Virus record (IMG/VR): IMGVR_UViG_3300045286_000056
Coordinates: 1-40,112 of that record
Origin: a virus
Reading direction: 5' to 3' (one strand)
DNA: 40,112 nt
Shown: positions 23,222 to 30,383 of the stretch, in pieces
Layout: every line of letters begins with the position of its first letter
Position numbering within the stretch: position 1 is the stretch's first letter
Made by a program: the position numbers and the translations under genes
Notes under the pieces: generated by a model
The model's input: the letters and a program-made list of their open reading frames with translations, nothing else
Told to the model about the DNA's origin: nothing
The model's database searches: none

Positions 23222-23391
23222 CGAAGCAATTGCCGAAGGCGCGCCTGCTGTGCGTCCAGAACCGGGACGGCGACAAGGCCGCGCTGAAGGAGCTCGCGCA
23301 GGTCGCGGCCAACCGCGGCATCGAGATCGGGCAGACCGTCTATCGATGGGCGACGTATTACTACGCCGTGGTGCTGGGGCGGGCGGCATGA
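23197..23391 (+). CDS. Small unknown protein, 64 aa
   Basis: 64 residues, opening with the shared MQTIQVEN segment and then a different helical body (KQLPKARLLCVQNRDGDKAALKELAQVAANRGIEIG). Its start and ribosome site are a copy of those at 22522. 4-bp overlap with the next gene. Function unknown. Confidence 0.5.
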   Translation: MQTIQVENTKQLPKARLLCVQNRDGDKAALKELAQVAANRGIEIGQTVYRWATYYYAVVLGRAA

Positions 23392-23600
23392 TGAAGAGCA
23401 AGCTGTGGTACGCGGGCTACTCCATCGTCATCAAGTGCGAGCCGCACGATCCCGAGGCGCCGGTCGAGCACGAGTGGACGGTCACCGGCCCGCACGTCGA
23501 ATGGAGCGGCACGATGAAGGCGGCCTCCACGATCGCCGTATATCGATACATCAAGCTGCAACTGGACAACAGCGTGCTGTTCAAGGAACCGTCCGGTTGA
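23388..23600 (+). CDS. Small unknown protein, 70 aa
   Basis: 70 residues, ATGA overlap with the upstream gene. Beta-rich (KLWYAGYSIVIKCEPHDP, EHEWTVTGPHVEW) with a C-terminal helix. The stop codon region contains the -35 box of a promoter reading on. Function unknown. Confidence 0.5.
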   Translation: MMKSKLWYAGYSIVIKCEPHDPEAPVEHEWTVTGPHVEWSGTMKAASTIAVYRYIKLQLDNSVLFKEPSG

Positions 23601-23625
23601 CGGGCGGCGCGGGGCGGCGTATAAT
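23597..23625 (+). promoter_or_regulatory. Strong sigma70-like promoter
   Basis: TTGACG (23597-23602), 17 nt, TATAAT (23620-23625): eleven of twelve consensus bases with ideal spacing. Expected start at about 23632. The transcript runs into a long hairpin with a T tract (23652-23727) before reaching the initiator gene at 23744, so it makes a short RNA unless termination is relieved. Confidence 0.85.
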
Positions 23626-23651
23626 GGAGATGCGGAAATATGATAGGGACG

Positions 23652-23727
23652 AGACTCCATTCGTGGGTCTGTGTCTGGCCTAGCCCTATCAGGCCACCGC
23701 GGACGCAGGCCCACAAATGGAGTTTTT
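23652..23727 (+). ncRNA. Candidate short RNA: long rod hairpin ending in a terminator
   Basis: 23652-23675 pairs with 23702-23725 almost completely (one mismatch, a few G-U pairs), topped by TGGCCT/AGGCCA (23676-23681/23691-23696) with a 9-nt loop and a 5-nt bulge. T residues at 23723-23727 follow. With the promoter just upstream this is an RNA of about 95 nt. It could be a free small RNA, a decoy or an attenuator for the replication initiator. The stem far exceeds what termination alone needs. Confidence 0.68.
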
Positions 23728-23743
23728 CCATTAAGGGAGTTCG

Positions 23744-24610
23744 ATGAAGCGGTTATGGGTCAGCATCAAGAGAGGATTTATCAGGGAACCAAAGCATCGC
23801 CTGGCAGTAGGGGAGTGCGTCTGGCTTTTTGAGTACATGCTGGATATTGCGGATTGGGATACCGGCATCATCCACGACTGGAAGGACGAGGCCGCGGCCG
23901 ATGATATGCAGATGCCCTTGCGGACCCTGCGGGAGCAGCGCCGGAAGCTGGATGATCTGCACTACATCACCTGCACGCAGAAGCAGTATACCCAGGATAT
24001 TGCGATCCATAACTGGACGAACCCGAGAGACTACACCGGCGAAGTGCTGAATAAAAAGCAGGGTTACGTTTCAACGGAACCCCAGGATTACACCCAGGAT
24101 TACACCCAGGGTAGCACTCAGGATGGAACCCCTACATCTAATCCAAAGAATCAAACATCAAACAAGAACGCGCGTGCGCTTTCGCCTGCGGAGCTGGAGC
24201 AGGCCAATGGCAAGGTTACGGCGATCATCGAGGCCGCGCGCCACAAGTCGTATCCGAACCGCGACAAGATCCCTGAGCCCTACCTGGCGTACTGCGATGC
24301 CTACGTGCGCCTGACGGGGCAGGAGCCGCGCAAGTCTGTATTGTCGGACTGGCTGATGGAGTTTTCGGAATGGGAATCGGCCGGGCTGTCCGCGAAGAAC
24401 ATCAGCGACGCCTTCGAGAAAAGCCGGGAGGGTCATTGGATGGTGACGCGGCCGGGCAGCCTGACCAAGACCGCGCTGGCGCTGAAGGGCGCGGAGCGCG
24501 CCTCGGGCGTCGATCCGCTGGCGCCGTTCCGGTATGAGCGCGATGAAGACGGGCGCATCCAGGCTTCCAAGAAGGTCTGGACGCCCGAAGAGCTGGCAAG
24601 GATTCAATAG
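23744..24610 (+). CDS. Replication initiator (lambda O-like, winged helix)
   Basis: 288 residues, ATG behind AAGGGAG. Residues about 1-90 form a winged helix typical of phage replication initiators (FIREPKHRLAVGECVWLFEYMLD ... MPLRTLREQRRKLDDLHYITCTQ). Residues 113-128 (QDYTQDYTQGSTQDGT) are encoded by four tandem 12-bp units, probably origin iterons. The C-terminal part (about 180-250, with LSDWLMEFSEWESAGLSAKNISDAFEKSREGHW) resembles the helicase-loader-interacting domain of DnaD/O-like proteins. No phage helicase or primase is seen, so it would recruit host enzymes. Confidence 0.68.
   Translation: MKRLWVSIKRGFIREPKHRLAVGECVWLFEYMLDIADWDTGIIHDWKDEAAADDMQMPLRTLREQRRKLDDLHYITCTQKQYTQDIAIHNWTNPRDYTGEVLNKKQGYVSTEPQDYTQDYTQGSTQDGTPTSNPKNQTSNKNARALSPAELEQANGKVTAIIEAARHKSYPNRDKIPEPYLAYCDAYVRLTGQEPRKSVLSDWLMEFSEWESAGLSAKNISDAFEKSREGHWMVTRPGSLTKTALALKGAERASGVDPLAPFRYERDEDGRIQASKKVWTPEELARIQ
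24081..24128 (+). repeat. Four tandem 12-bp iterons, probable replication origin
   Basis: CCCAGGATTACA at 24081-24092 and 24093-24104, CCCAGGGTAGCA at 24105-24116, CTCAGGATGGAA at 24117-24128. A related CCCAGGATAT lies at 23991-24000. They are in frame inside the initiator gene and followed by an AT-rich stretch (about 24130-24170), the same plan as lambda ori inside gene O. Confidence 0.7.
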
Positions 24611-24619
24611 GAGGATGGC

Positions 24620-25003
24620 ATGCACCAACATTATCCGAGCGCCTGGAATTTCTACATCAATAGTCCGGACGTGAAGAAGGTCCTGTGGTTGCAATACGAG
24701 GGCGTGGGCAGCTGCCCGAACTGCGGCGGCAGCGGAGTGGTTAGCGTATTCCTGGCGACCGCCGGCCCATTCGATTCGCCGGGCTCATCCAATTATGTAT
24801 CCAAGTGGTTCGATGGCAAGTGGTGGTGCGCGCCATCCTTCGATTCGAAGAAGCCGGACGAATCCCTGCACTTCGGCACGTTTAGCGCGGACTGCCCGGA
24901 CTGCCGCGGCGAGCACGCGCCCGGCCACGGCGTTTATGTGCCCATGCCGGATGAAGTGCGCCTCGCGCTGAACGCGGTGCTGGATCGAAAGCGGGTGCGA
25001 TGA
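24620..25003 (+). CDS. Zinc-ribbon protein, 127 aa
   Basis: 127 residues. CPNCGGSG (about 32-39) and CPDCRGE (about 93-99) form two CXXCXG knuckles, a likely zinc ribbon. Rich in Trp and aromatic residues between them. 4-bp overlap with the methyltransferase gene that follows, so the two may be made together. Function unknown. Confidence 0.55.
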   Translation: MHQHYPSAWNFYINSPDVKKVLWLQYEGVGSCPNCGGSGVVSVFLATAGPFDSPGSSNYVSKWFDGKWWCAPSFDSKKPDESLHFGTFSADCPDCRGEHAPGHGVYVPMPDEVRLALNAVLDRKRVR

Positions 25004-25929
25004 AGCTCCTGCAAGGCGACGCCCTGGAAGTCCTGCGAACGCTTGAGGCTGGTACGGTGCAAACCTGCGTCACATCGCCGCCTTACTACGGCTTGCGCGA
25101 TTACGGCGTAGCGGGGCAGATTGGCCTTGAAGAAACTCCCGAAGCCTATGTCTCGAAGCTCGTTGCCGTGTTCGCGGAAGTGCGGCGGGTGCTGAAGGAT
25201 GACGGGACGCTGTGGGTGGTGATTGGAGATAGCTACGCCGGCAGTCACGGCAACGGCAACTATCCGCAGGCCAACACGGGCATGAATTCAGAAGCGGCCG
25301 GCTTTGTGCGGTACGAAAGCCCAACGAAAGACATTGCCGGCTTCAAACCCAAAGACCTGATCGGCATTCCTTGGATGCTGGCCTTTGCCCTGCGCGCCGA
25401 TGGCTGGTATCTGCGGCAGGACATCATCTGGGCGAAGCCGAATCCGATGCCCGAAAGCGTGACCGACCGCTGCACGAAAAGCCATGAATACATCTTCCTG
25501 CTGAGTAAGTCGGCGCGGTACTACATGGATATGGATGCAATAGCAGAGGCGTCCATTTGGGCAGATGACCCACGCGCTGAAAGCGGGCGCATCCATTACG
25601 CGGGAAAGCGGGAAGGCGCGGCGAGAACGGGTAACGAGAACTTCGTGAAGATAACCGAAACCCGCAATCGTCGATCTGTCTGGACCGTGACCACGAAGCC
25701 GTACAAGGAAGCTCATTTCGCCACCTACCCGCCGGACCTCATCGAGCCGTGCATCCTGGCGGGCAGCAAGGTCGGTGATGTGGTTCTCGACCCCTTCAAC
25801 GGCTCAGGCACAACCGGCGCGGTGGCGCTGCATCACAACCGCGACTACATCGGGATCGAGTTGAGCCCGTCTTATCTGCGCCTGACAGAGCGCCGGCTGA
25901 GCCGGGTGCAGCGGAGGTTGTTCGCATGA
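25000..25929 (+). CDS. DNA methyltransferase, probably N4-cytosine type
   Basis: 309 residues. Motif IV TSPPYYGLRDYG (SPPY at 26-29) comes first and the SAM motif DPFNGSGTTG (from 264) last, the beta-class order; the SPPY form is usual for N4-cytosine enzymes. KLLQGDALEVLRTL at the N-terminus and NRDYIGIELSPSY at the C-terminus also fit. No restriction enzyme is adjacent, so it is an orphan. With the Mom-like enzyme and the second methyltransferase it makes three DNA modification genes. Confidence 0.85.
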   Translation: MKLLQGDALEVLRTLEAGTVQTCVTSPPYYGLRDYGVAGQIGLEETPEAYVSKLVAVFAEVRRVLKDDGTLWVVIGDSYAGSHGNGNYPQANTGMNSEAAGFVRYESPTKDIAGFKPKDLIGIPWMLAFALRADGWYLRQDIIWAKPNPMPESVTDRCTKSHEYIFLLSKSARYYMDMDAIAEASIWADDPRAESGRIHYAGKREGAARTGNENFVKITETRNRRSVWTVTTKPYKEAHFATYPPDLIEPCILAGSKVGDVVLDPFNGSGTTGAVALHHNRDYIGIELSPSYLRLTERRLSRVQRRLFA

Positions 25930-26240
25930 TCATCGGCTGGGCTCTGGTCGCCGTCGCCTTCATCGTGATCGTCTGGGCCTTCGCCGGTCTGTTCGGCTGG
26001 GGGCGTAAGGTGCCGCTGTCGCCGGAGAACCTGGAGGCCCTGAGGGAGTACCAGAGGACCCGCGCGGCGATGGGGAGGATGTTTCACGTGAAACCTGAGC
26101 CGCCGCTGGAGATCGTGGACGGGGAAGTGGTGGACGAGCTGCCCCCTCTGCCTCCCCCACTTCCGCGTAGTGGATTGGGGAAAATGGGCGAATCGGGCAG
26201 CGCACGCAGGGAAAATCGCGGAGGGGGAGGAGGTAGGTGA
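25926..26240 (+). CDS. Membrane-anchored protein that carries a parS site in its gene
   Basis: 104 residues, ATGA overlap. Residues 4-24 form a membrane segment (GWALVAVAFIVIVWAFAGLFGW), then a helix, then a Pro- and Gly-rich low-complexity tail (PPLPPPLPRSG ... ENRGGGGGR). The codons for MFHVKP are the 16-bp ParB-binding site at 26080-26095. Function unknown. Its Pro/Gly tail may be a linker of little constraint. Confidence 0.5.
   Translation: MIIGWALVAVAFIVIVWAFAGLFGWGRKVPLSPENLEALREYQRTRAAMGRMFHVKPEPPLEIVDGEVVDELPPLPPPLPRSGLGKMGESGSARRENRGGGGGR
26080..26095. promoter_or_regulatory. parS-like ParB binding site
   Basis: TGTTTCACGTGAAACC matches the bacterial parS consensus (TGTTNCACGTGAAACA) at all but the last base; the 14-bp palindrome GTTTCACGTGAAAC is perfect. 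An exact 14-mer is expected by chance about 1.5 times in 10,000 genomes of this size at even base composition. No ParB or ParA gene is recognised on the phage, so host ParB would bind. It lies inside a coding region. Confidence 0.75.
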
Positions 26241-26917
26241 TGAACGGCTCTAAATGGGAATGGCTGCTCCCGGCGGTCATCGTGCTGGCGCTGTTCGTGG
26301 CATCGGCCATCTTTCAGGAAGTCGCGGCGATATTCCTGCCCGGAGTTGTCTACTTTGCCTGCCAGTCGGCGCTGGTGGTGGGGATGGTGTTCGCAGCCAT
26401 CGGCGCGGCATCGGCCTATCACAACTGGCGCGCGTGGGAAGAGACGCAGAGGAACATGGAGCGCCGTCGCCTCGAGGCGATCACGCCGGTGACGCTGATG
26501 GCCGACGCGCTGAAGATGATGCACCCCGAGGCGGTGAGGGCCTTGTCGAAGTTCGGCATCAAGACGATCTGGGAGCTCGCGCCCTCCAAGGACGAGGGCG
26601 GCGACGTGGACTGGATCTTGAGCAATACCTCGGTGCGCGCCGAGTTCATCGCGCACGTGCTGGATAAATCCAGCGCGAAATATGTGATGAGCAAGCGCAC
26701 GCTCTCCGAGGGCGCGTTCAAGTTCGACCCGGACATGCTGGTGACGGATTACGAGCAGTACGACCAGCTGCTGGCCTGGTGGAAGGGGCGCATGATGGTG
26801 ACGGAGCCGTTCGGCAACCTGCCGGCGGGCTGGATGCCTCCGTGGAATCCGGAGCGAGTGAAAGCAAAAATGGGCTTGAACGATTCGGAAGAGCCAGCGG
26901 TCGCGGAACTGAGCTGA
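26240..26917 (+). CDS. Membrane protein with two N-terminal segments
   Basis: 225 residues. The ATG at 26240 is preceded by GGAGGAGG. Two hydrophobic segments at about 9-28 and 31-57 are followed by a soluble cytoplasmic domain of about 165 residues, mainly helical, with RRRLEAITPVTLMADALKMMHPEAVRALSKFG. No known family. Part of a run of small membrane proteins that may act at the cell envelope during infection. Confidence 0.5.
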   Translation: MNGSKWEWLLPAVIVLALFVASAIFQEVAAIFLPGVVYFACQSALVVGMVFAAIGAASAYHNWRAWEETQRNMERRRLEAITPVTLMADALKMMHPEAVRALSKFGIKTIWELAPSKDEGGDVDWILSNTSVRAEFIAHVLDKSSAKYVMSKRTLSEGAFKFDPDMLVTDYEQYDQLLAWWKGRMMVTEPFGNLPAGWMPPWNPERVKAKMGLNDSEEPAVAELS

Positions 26918-26918
26918 C

Positions 26919-26999
26919 ATGAGCAAGCGCAGATCGTGTTGCCGAAGGCCCGCAGGACATCTTTTAGCACCGCTAAAAACCCCTCAGGCGCACGAATGA
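26919..26999 (+). CDS. Possible 26-aa leader peptide
   Basis: Open frame of 26 codons beginning MSKRRSCCRRPAGHL, with the stop overlapping the next ATG. The ribosome site is weak. The DNA also holds a small hairpin TTTTAGC/GCTAAAA (26962-26968/26972-26978). May be a leader peptide or not translated at all. Confidence 0.2.
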   Translation: MSKRRSCCRRPAGHLLAPLKTPQAHE

Positions 27000-27307
27000 C
27001 CCAGACCGCGAGAGTACTGTCACTTGCCCGGAAAATTCGCAACCTGAGGGCAAAGCGCCATCCGTTGAAGTGGCGGGAAATCTGCGTCAAGTTCGGAATC
27101 CTGAAGGCAGACGGCGCGCCCGATTCAGGATTGGCGTACATGATTGCCTGGAAGGGCTTACAGCCCAAGAAGACGACGCTGGTGCGCATCGGGCTATGCC
27201 GGCGCAAGGTCGTGTATGTGCCGCGCCCGGTTGCGCCTGCCGATGCGTGGTGGCGCGGCTTGAGCGCGGAAGAGAAAGAAGGGATCCATGCGGAATTTGG
27301 CGAGTGA
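26996..27307 (+). CDS. Small HTH-like protein, 103 aa
   Basis: 103 residues from the ATG at 26996; a GTG at 26936 would extend it by 20 residues and cannot be excluded because both ribosome sites are weak. The sequence HPLKWREICVKFGILKADGAPDSGLAYMIAWKGLQPKKTT suggests a helix-turn-helix or substrate-contact helix pair, followed by a basic region and a helical end. Possibly a DNA-binding regulator. No family name is certain. Confidence 0.45.
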   Translation: MTQTARVLSLARKIRNLRAKRHPLKWREICVKFGILKADGAPDSGLAYMIAWKGLQPKKTTLVRIGLCRRKVVYVPRPVAPADAWWRGLSAEEKEGIHAEFGE

Positions 27308-27461
27308 CGCGTGCGCGGCGTTCCTGCTGGCCGGGGCGCTGTGGGTGATCTTCTTAAGCGCGACCGGAGAGCATTGGAGCAAAGCCCAGTACGGGCTGAT
27401 GATCGTCGGGGCGCTGGTCCTGGCGTGGCTGTATCAGACATTGCGGGAGGTGGAGCGATGA
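27288..27461 (+). CDS. Small two-pass membrane protein
   Basis: 57 residues; starts inside the end of the previous gene in another frame. Two hydrophobic segments (AAFLLAGALWVIFLSA and YGLMIVGALVLAWLYQ) joined by a short polar loop. The ribosome site is AGAAGGG. 4-bp overlap with the next gene. Function unknown. Confidence 0.5.
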   Translation: MRNLASDACAAFLLAGALWVIFLSATGEHWSKAQYGLMIVGALVLAWLYQTLREVER

Positions 27462-27592
27462 ACGGCTGGGAGCTCGTGCGCGTTATCCGAGACGCATTGG
27501 TCTGCGTCGGCTGTGCTGAGATATGGATCATCGCGGTGCTGGCAATCGTGGCGTGGAACGCCAGCGCATATAACAACGATCGGAAAGGATAG
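27458..27592 (+). CDS. Small single-pass membrane protein
   Basis: 44 residues, ATGA overlap. An N-terminal helix with Cys pair (VCVGC) leads into a membrane segment (EIWIIAVLAIVAWNAS). Part of the membrane protein run. Function unknown. Confidence 0.5.
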   Translation: MNGWELVRVIRDALVCVGCAEIWIIAVLAIVAWNASAYNNDRKG

Positions 27593-27596
27593 CCGG

Positions 27597-27809
27597 ATGA
27601 AGCAGCTATTCCATCGCTCGGACCGCCTGTTGTGTTACGACGCGTTGACGGGGGAGTGGTATCCGGCAGAGGTATTGCGCGTCACCAATGCCAATGGGTT
27701 TTTGTATTACGTGCTGCGAGACCTGGAAACCAATCAGGTCATGCACCGCATCCCGCCGAATGAAGTGAAGCCCATCCCGGGATTTCTGCTGATTGCTACG
27801 GATAAATAA
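27597..27809 (+). CDS. Small unknown protein, 70 aa
   Basis: 70 residues behind AAAGGA, 4 bp after the previous stop. Compact beta-rich domain (LLCYDALTGEWYPAEVLRVTNANGFLYYVLRDL), like a small SH3 or Tudor-type barrel. Function unknown. Confidence 0.5.
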   Translation: MKQLFHRSDRLLCYDALTGEWYPAEVLRVTNANGFLYYVLRDLETNQVMHRIPPNEVKPIPGFLLIATDK

Positions 27810-27846
27810 TGTTTGTGCTAACAATATTTATCGCACCTAATAACCC

Positions 27847-28092
27847 ATGACCTCCATCCAGCCCTCCCCCGCTTCGCCGTTCACCCCGCGCCAGCTCCAG
27901 GTCTTGCAGATGCTGGCGGACGGCATGACGCAGCGGCAGATCGCGGTCGAGCTGGGCCGGTCGTACATGTGGATCAACGACTGCCTCCGGCACGCGCGCA
28001 AGCGCCTGCGCTCCCCCACCCTGTACCGCCTCGTCGCGCTGGCGGTTGCGGCGGGTTATATCACAGTGGAGGGCTATGGTACAAAACCTTAA
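27847..28092 (+). CDS. LuxR/GerE-type HTH regulator
   Basis: 81 residues. Residues about 12-75 (FTPRQLQVLQMLADGMTQRQIAVELGRSYMWINDCLRHARKRLRSPTLYRLVALAVAAG) are a clear LuxR-type HTH. There is no sensor domain. No ribosome site precedes the ATG, and the poor promoter-like boxes upstream (TTGTGC at 27813) leave the start of the message open. It stands between the early and late gene blocks and next to an inverted-repeat promoter (28079-28105), a plausible late gene activator. Confidence 0.68.
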   Translation: MTSIQPSPASPFTPRQLQVLQMLADGMTQRQIAVELGRSYMWINDCLRHARKRLRSPTLYRLVALAVAAGYITVEGYGTKP

Positions 28093-28105
28093 AAAGTTGT
28101 ACAAT
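28079..28105 (+). promoter_or_regulatory. Putative late promoter with inverted repeat
   Basis: GTACAA (28079-28084) and TTGTAC (28097-28102) form an inverted repeat; the right half overlaps a -10-like TACAAT (28100-28105). The -35 position is poor, as often seen at activated promoters. It lies between the LuxR-type gene and the holin-like and terminase genes. Confidence 0.45.
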
Positions 28106-28153
28106 GTCGTCAAGGGTACGTAAGCAGATCGTGGGCAACACATAGGAGATTCT

Positions 28154-28462
28154 ATGCACAGCTTGTTATTCCAATCCGGTGTAGTTCTTCCCGACGCGCT
28201 CGTGGTCATCATCTCGGGCGCGATCATGTTCCTGGCGACCGAAGGCCTCAAGGCCGTGGGCGCCTGGCTGAAGATCGATCTGTCCGGCTTTGCCGCGGGC
28301 CTCACAGCTATCATCGTCGGGCTGGTCGTGGCGACCCTGAACGGCTGGCTGGCGATGGTGCCGATCCAGTTCGCGCCGTTCGTCAATGAAGTCCTGACCC
28401 TGCTCGTCCTACTGCTCTCGGGCCTCGGCTTCTACCGAGTCAACAAAGCTCACCTCAAATAG
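28154..28462 (+). CDS. Holin-like membrane protein
   Basis: 102 residues behind TAGGAG. Three hydrophobic segments at about 12-37, 44-68 and 76-96 with short polar loops and a basic C-terminus (RVNKAHLK), the outline of a class I holin. It is far from the endolysin on the map (on the circle about 28 kb upstream of it in the same direction), so holin function is tentative; it might also be an early membrane protein. Confidence 0.5.
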   Translation: MHSLLFQSGVVLPDALVVIISGAIMFLATEGLKAVGAWLKIDLSGFAAGLTAIIVGLVVATLNGWLAMVPIQFAPFVNEVLTLLVLLLSGLGFYRVNKAHLK

Positions 28463-28481
28463 CGTTCTCCTCCTTGCCTCT

Positions 28482-28516
28482 GGGCGCGGTGCCGCTTCCC
28501 TCCCGGTGCCGCGCCC
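28482..28516 (+). repeat. GC-rich hairpin between holin-like and next gene
   Basis: GGGCGCGG (28482-28489) pairs with CCGCGCCC (28509-28516). No T tract follows, so it is only a possible pause or partial terminator before the terminase operon. Confidence 0.35.
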
Positions 28517-28530
28517 TATGGGGTTATTAG

Positions 28531-28740
28531 ATGACCACCTATTACGCCATCATCGATCCGAAGACGAAGAACGCCGTCGAGATCACGGATAGCGTTCATA
28601 AGGTTGTGATGGGGCTGAATATGCTGAAGCTGTCGAAGGCAGAATACGACATCCTGCGCGCCTGCCGCGGCGATGCGCCTGCGGGGATCAAGACGCTGAC
28701 GGCTTTGCAGAAGCGCGCGGCGGCGATGCTGGGTAAGTAA
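28531..28740 (+). CDS. Small unknown protein before the terminase genes
   Basis: 69 residues. The stop overlaps the small terminase ATG by one base. Beta start (YYAIIDPKTKNAVEI) then helices. No strong ribosome site (GGGG at 28519-28522). Small proteins at this position are often linked to packaging. Function unknown. Confidence 0.5.
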   Translation: MTTYYAIIDPKTKNAVEITDSVHKVVMGLNMLKLSKAEYDILRACRGDAPAGIKTLTALQKRAAAMLGK

Positions 28741-29135
28741 TGTCTGCCGCAAGAAAAGAAAACACGCAAAAAAAAGGCAAGCGCGGTGGACTTCGCAGCA
28801 CGTCCTGGAAGAAGGGCCAGAGCGGGAACCCAAGCGGACGCCCGAAGGATAAAGAGTCCTGGTCTGCCATCACGAAAGCCGTGGGGGATATGTACCCGGA
28901 AGACCTTATCAAATTCATTGGAATGGACAACGACCTGGGCCGGATGCTGGCGCAACTTCCCAAGAAGGTCCAGATGAAGTATCAAGTCACGGCGCGCGTA
29001 TATGCTTCACTGATGTTTGAGCCCACCGCGCAGTTGTGGGATAAGCTCATGGAGCGCGCTGAGGGAAAAGTCGTGCAGCCTGTGGAAGTCAGCAATAAAA
29101 CCATTTTAGTGGACCTGCCGGATGAAGACAGCTGA
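28740..29135 (+). CDS. Putative small terminase subunit (DUF5681-like)
   Basis: 131 residues. A basic N-terminus with WKKGQSGNPSGRPK (about 23-36) is the DUF5681 signature seen in phage packaging proteins, followed by helices that could form the oligomer. It lies directly before, and overlaps by 14 bp, the large terminase gene. The small subunit would recognise phage DNA and start packaging. Assigned by motif and position. Confidence 0.65.
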   Translation: MSAARKENTQKKGKRGGLRSTSWKKGQSGNPSGRPKDKESWSAITKAVGDMYPEDLIKFIGMDNDLGRMLAQLPKKVQMKYQVTARVYASLMFEPTAQLWDKLMERAEGKVVQPVEVSNKTILVDLPDEDS

Positions 29136-30375
29136 TCCCGACGTAACGGTCAAGATCAGCCCGCGGGTGTTCAACCCGGTCTATATGCCGCAGCTGAAGA
29201 ACATGAGCCGCGTACAAATCCTGTATGGCGGCTCGTCCTCGGGCAAATCCAAGTTCAAGGCGCAGCAGGTCATCGTGGACCTGATGGCCGGCGGGCGCAA
29301 CTGGCTCGTCTGCCGCCAGGTCGGGCGCACGATCCGGGGCAGCGTATCGCAGGAGATCCAGCGGGTCATATCCGAATGGAACGTGCAGGGCTTGTTCAAT
29401 ATCAACAAGACGGATGGCACGATCACCTGCGCCAATGGTTACCAGTGCATCTTCGCCGGGCTGGATGATGTCGAGAAGCTGAAATCGATCACGCCGGCCC
29501 GTGGCGCGGTCACGGATGTATGGGTGGAAGAGGCGACCGAGACCGAGCAGGACTCGATCAAGCAATTGTTGAAGCGGCAGCGCGGCGGCAAGAGCGACAC
29601 GCCCAAGCGCCTGCACATGACATTCAATCCCATCCTACAGACGCACTGGATTTACAAAGAATACTTCGAGCGATTGGAGTGGACGGATGAGCAAAAAGAT
29701 TATATCGATCCTGACCTGTCTATCCTCAAAACGACTTATAAAGACAATCGATTTCTCACTCTCGATGATCGCGCAGACCTTGAGCAGGAGAGGGATACTT
29801 ATTACTACAGTGTGTATACCCTGGGAAACTGGGGAGTGCTTGGTGACGTCATCTTCACGAACTGGACCGTGCAAGATTTGGCTGACAAGACCGCCCAATT
29901 TACGAACCCGCGCCACGGATTAGACTTCGGCTTCGCAGACAACCCGGCCGCCGTCGTAGTATCGCATTACGACAATGAGCGCGGCATCATCTATGTGTAT
30001 CAAGAGCTGTACGAAACCAACCTGACCAATCCCGAGCTTGCACAGCGCGTCGTGGACCTGGTCGGCGATAACCCCGTGACCTGCGACAGCGCCGAGCCGA
30101 AGTCGATTGTCGAGCTCAATAACAACGGCGTGTCAGCCTCGGGCGCGAAGAAGGGCAAGGACAGCATTCACTTCGGCATCCAGTGGCTTCAGCAGCGAAC
30201 CATCGTTATCGACAAGTCCTGCATCAACCTGCGCAACGAATTGCAGCAATACCACTGGAAGAAGGACGCGGGCGGCAATAGTCTGCCTGTGCCAGTGGAT
30301 AAGAACAACCATCTGATCGACGCGCTGCGCTATGCCTATGAGGGCGACATGCTGGAAACCTGGTGGACCAGCTAA
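29122..30375 (+). CDS. Large terminase subunit
   Basis: 417 residues. Walker A at 36-43 (GGSSSGKS), Walker B at about 132-137 (DVWVEE). The C-terminal nuclease domain shows GLDFGFADNPAAVV, TCDSAEPKSI and a final NNHLIDALRYA, the three acidic clusters of the Terminase_3/PBSX-type family. It pumps DNA into the prohead and cuts it. Normal length and intact motifs. Confidence 0.92.
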   Translation: MKTADPDVTVKISPRVFNPVYMPQLKNMSRVQILYGGSSSGKSKFKAQQVIVDLMAGGRNWLVCRQVGRTIRGSVSQEIQRVISEWNVQGLFNINKTDGTITCANGYQCIFAGLDDVEKLKSITPARGAVTDVWVEEATETEQDSIKQLLKRQRGGKSDTPKRLHMTFNPILQTHWIYKEYFERLEWTDEQKDYIDPDLSILKTTYKDNRFLTLDDRADLEQERDTYYYSVYTLGNWGVLGDVIFTNWTVQDLADKTAQFTNPRHGLDFGFADNPAAVVVSHYDNERGIIYVYQELYETNLTNPELAQRVVDLVGDNPVTCDSAEPKSIVELNNNGVSASGAKKGKDSIHFGIQWLQQRTIVIDKSCINLRNELQQYHWKKDAGGNSLPVPVDKNNHLIDALRYAYEGDMLETWWTS

Positions 30376-30383
30376 GGATCACA

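Noticed and set aside
26962-26978. Terminator hairpin TTTTAGC/GCTAAAA
   Set aside because: Short AT stem with a 3-nt loop and no T tract after it on the plus strand.
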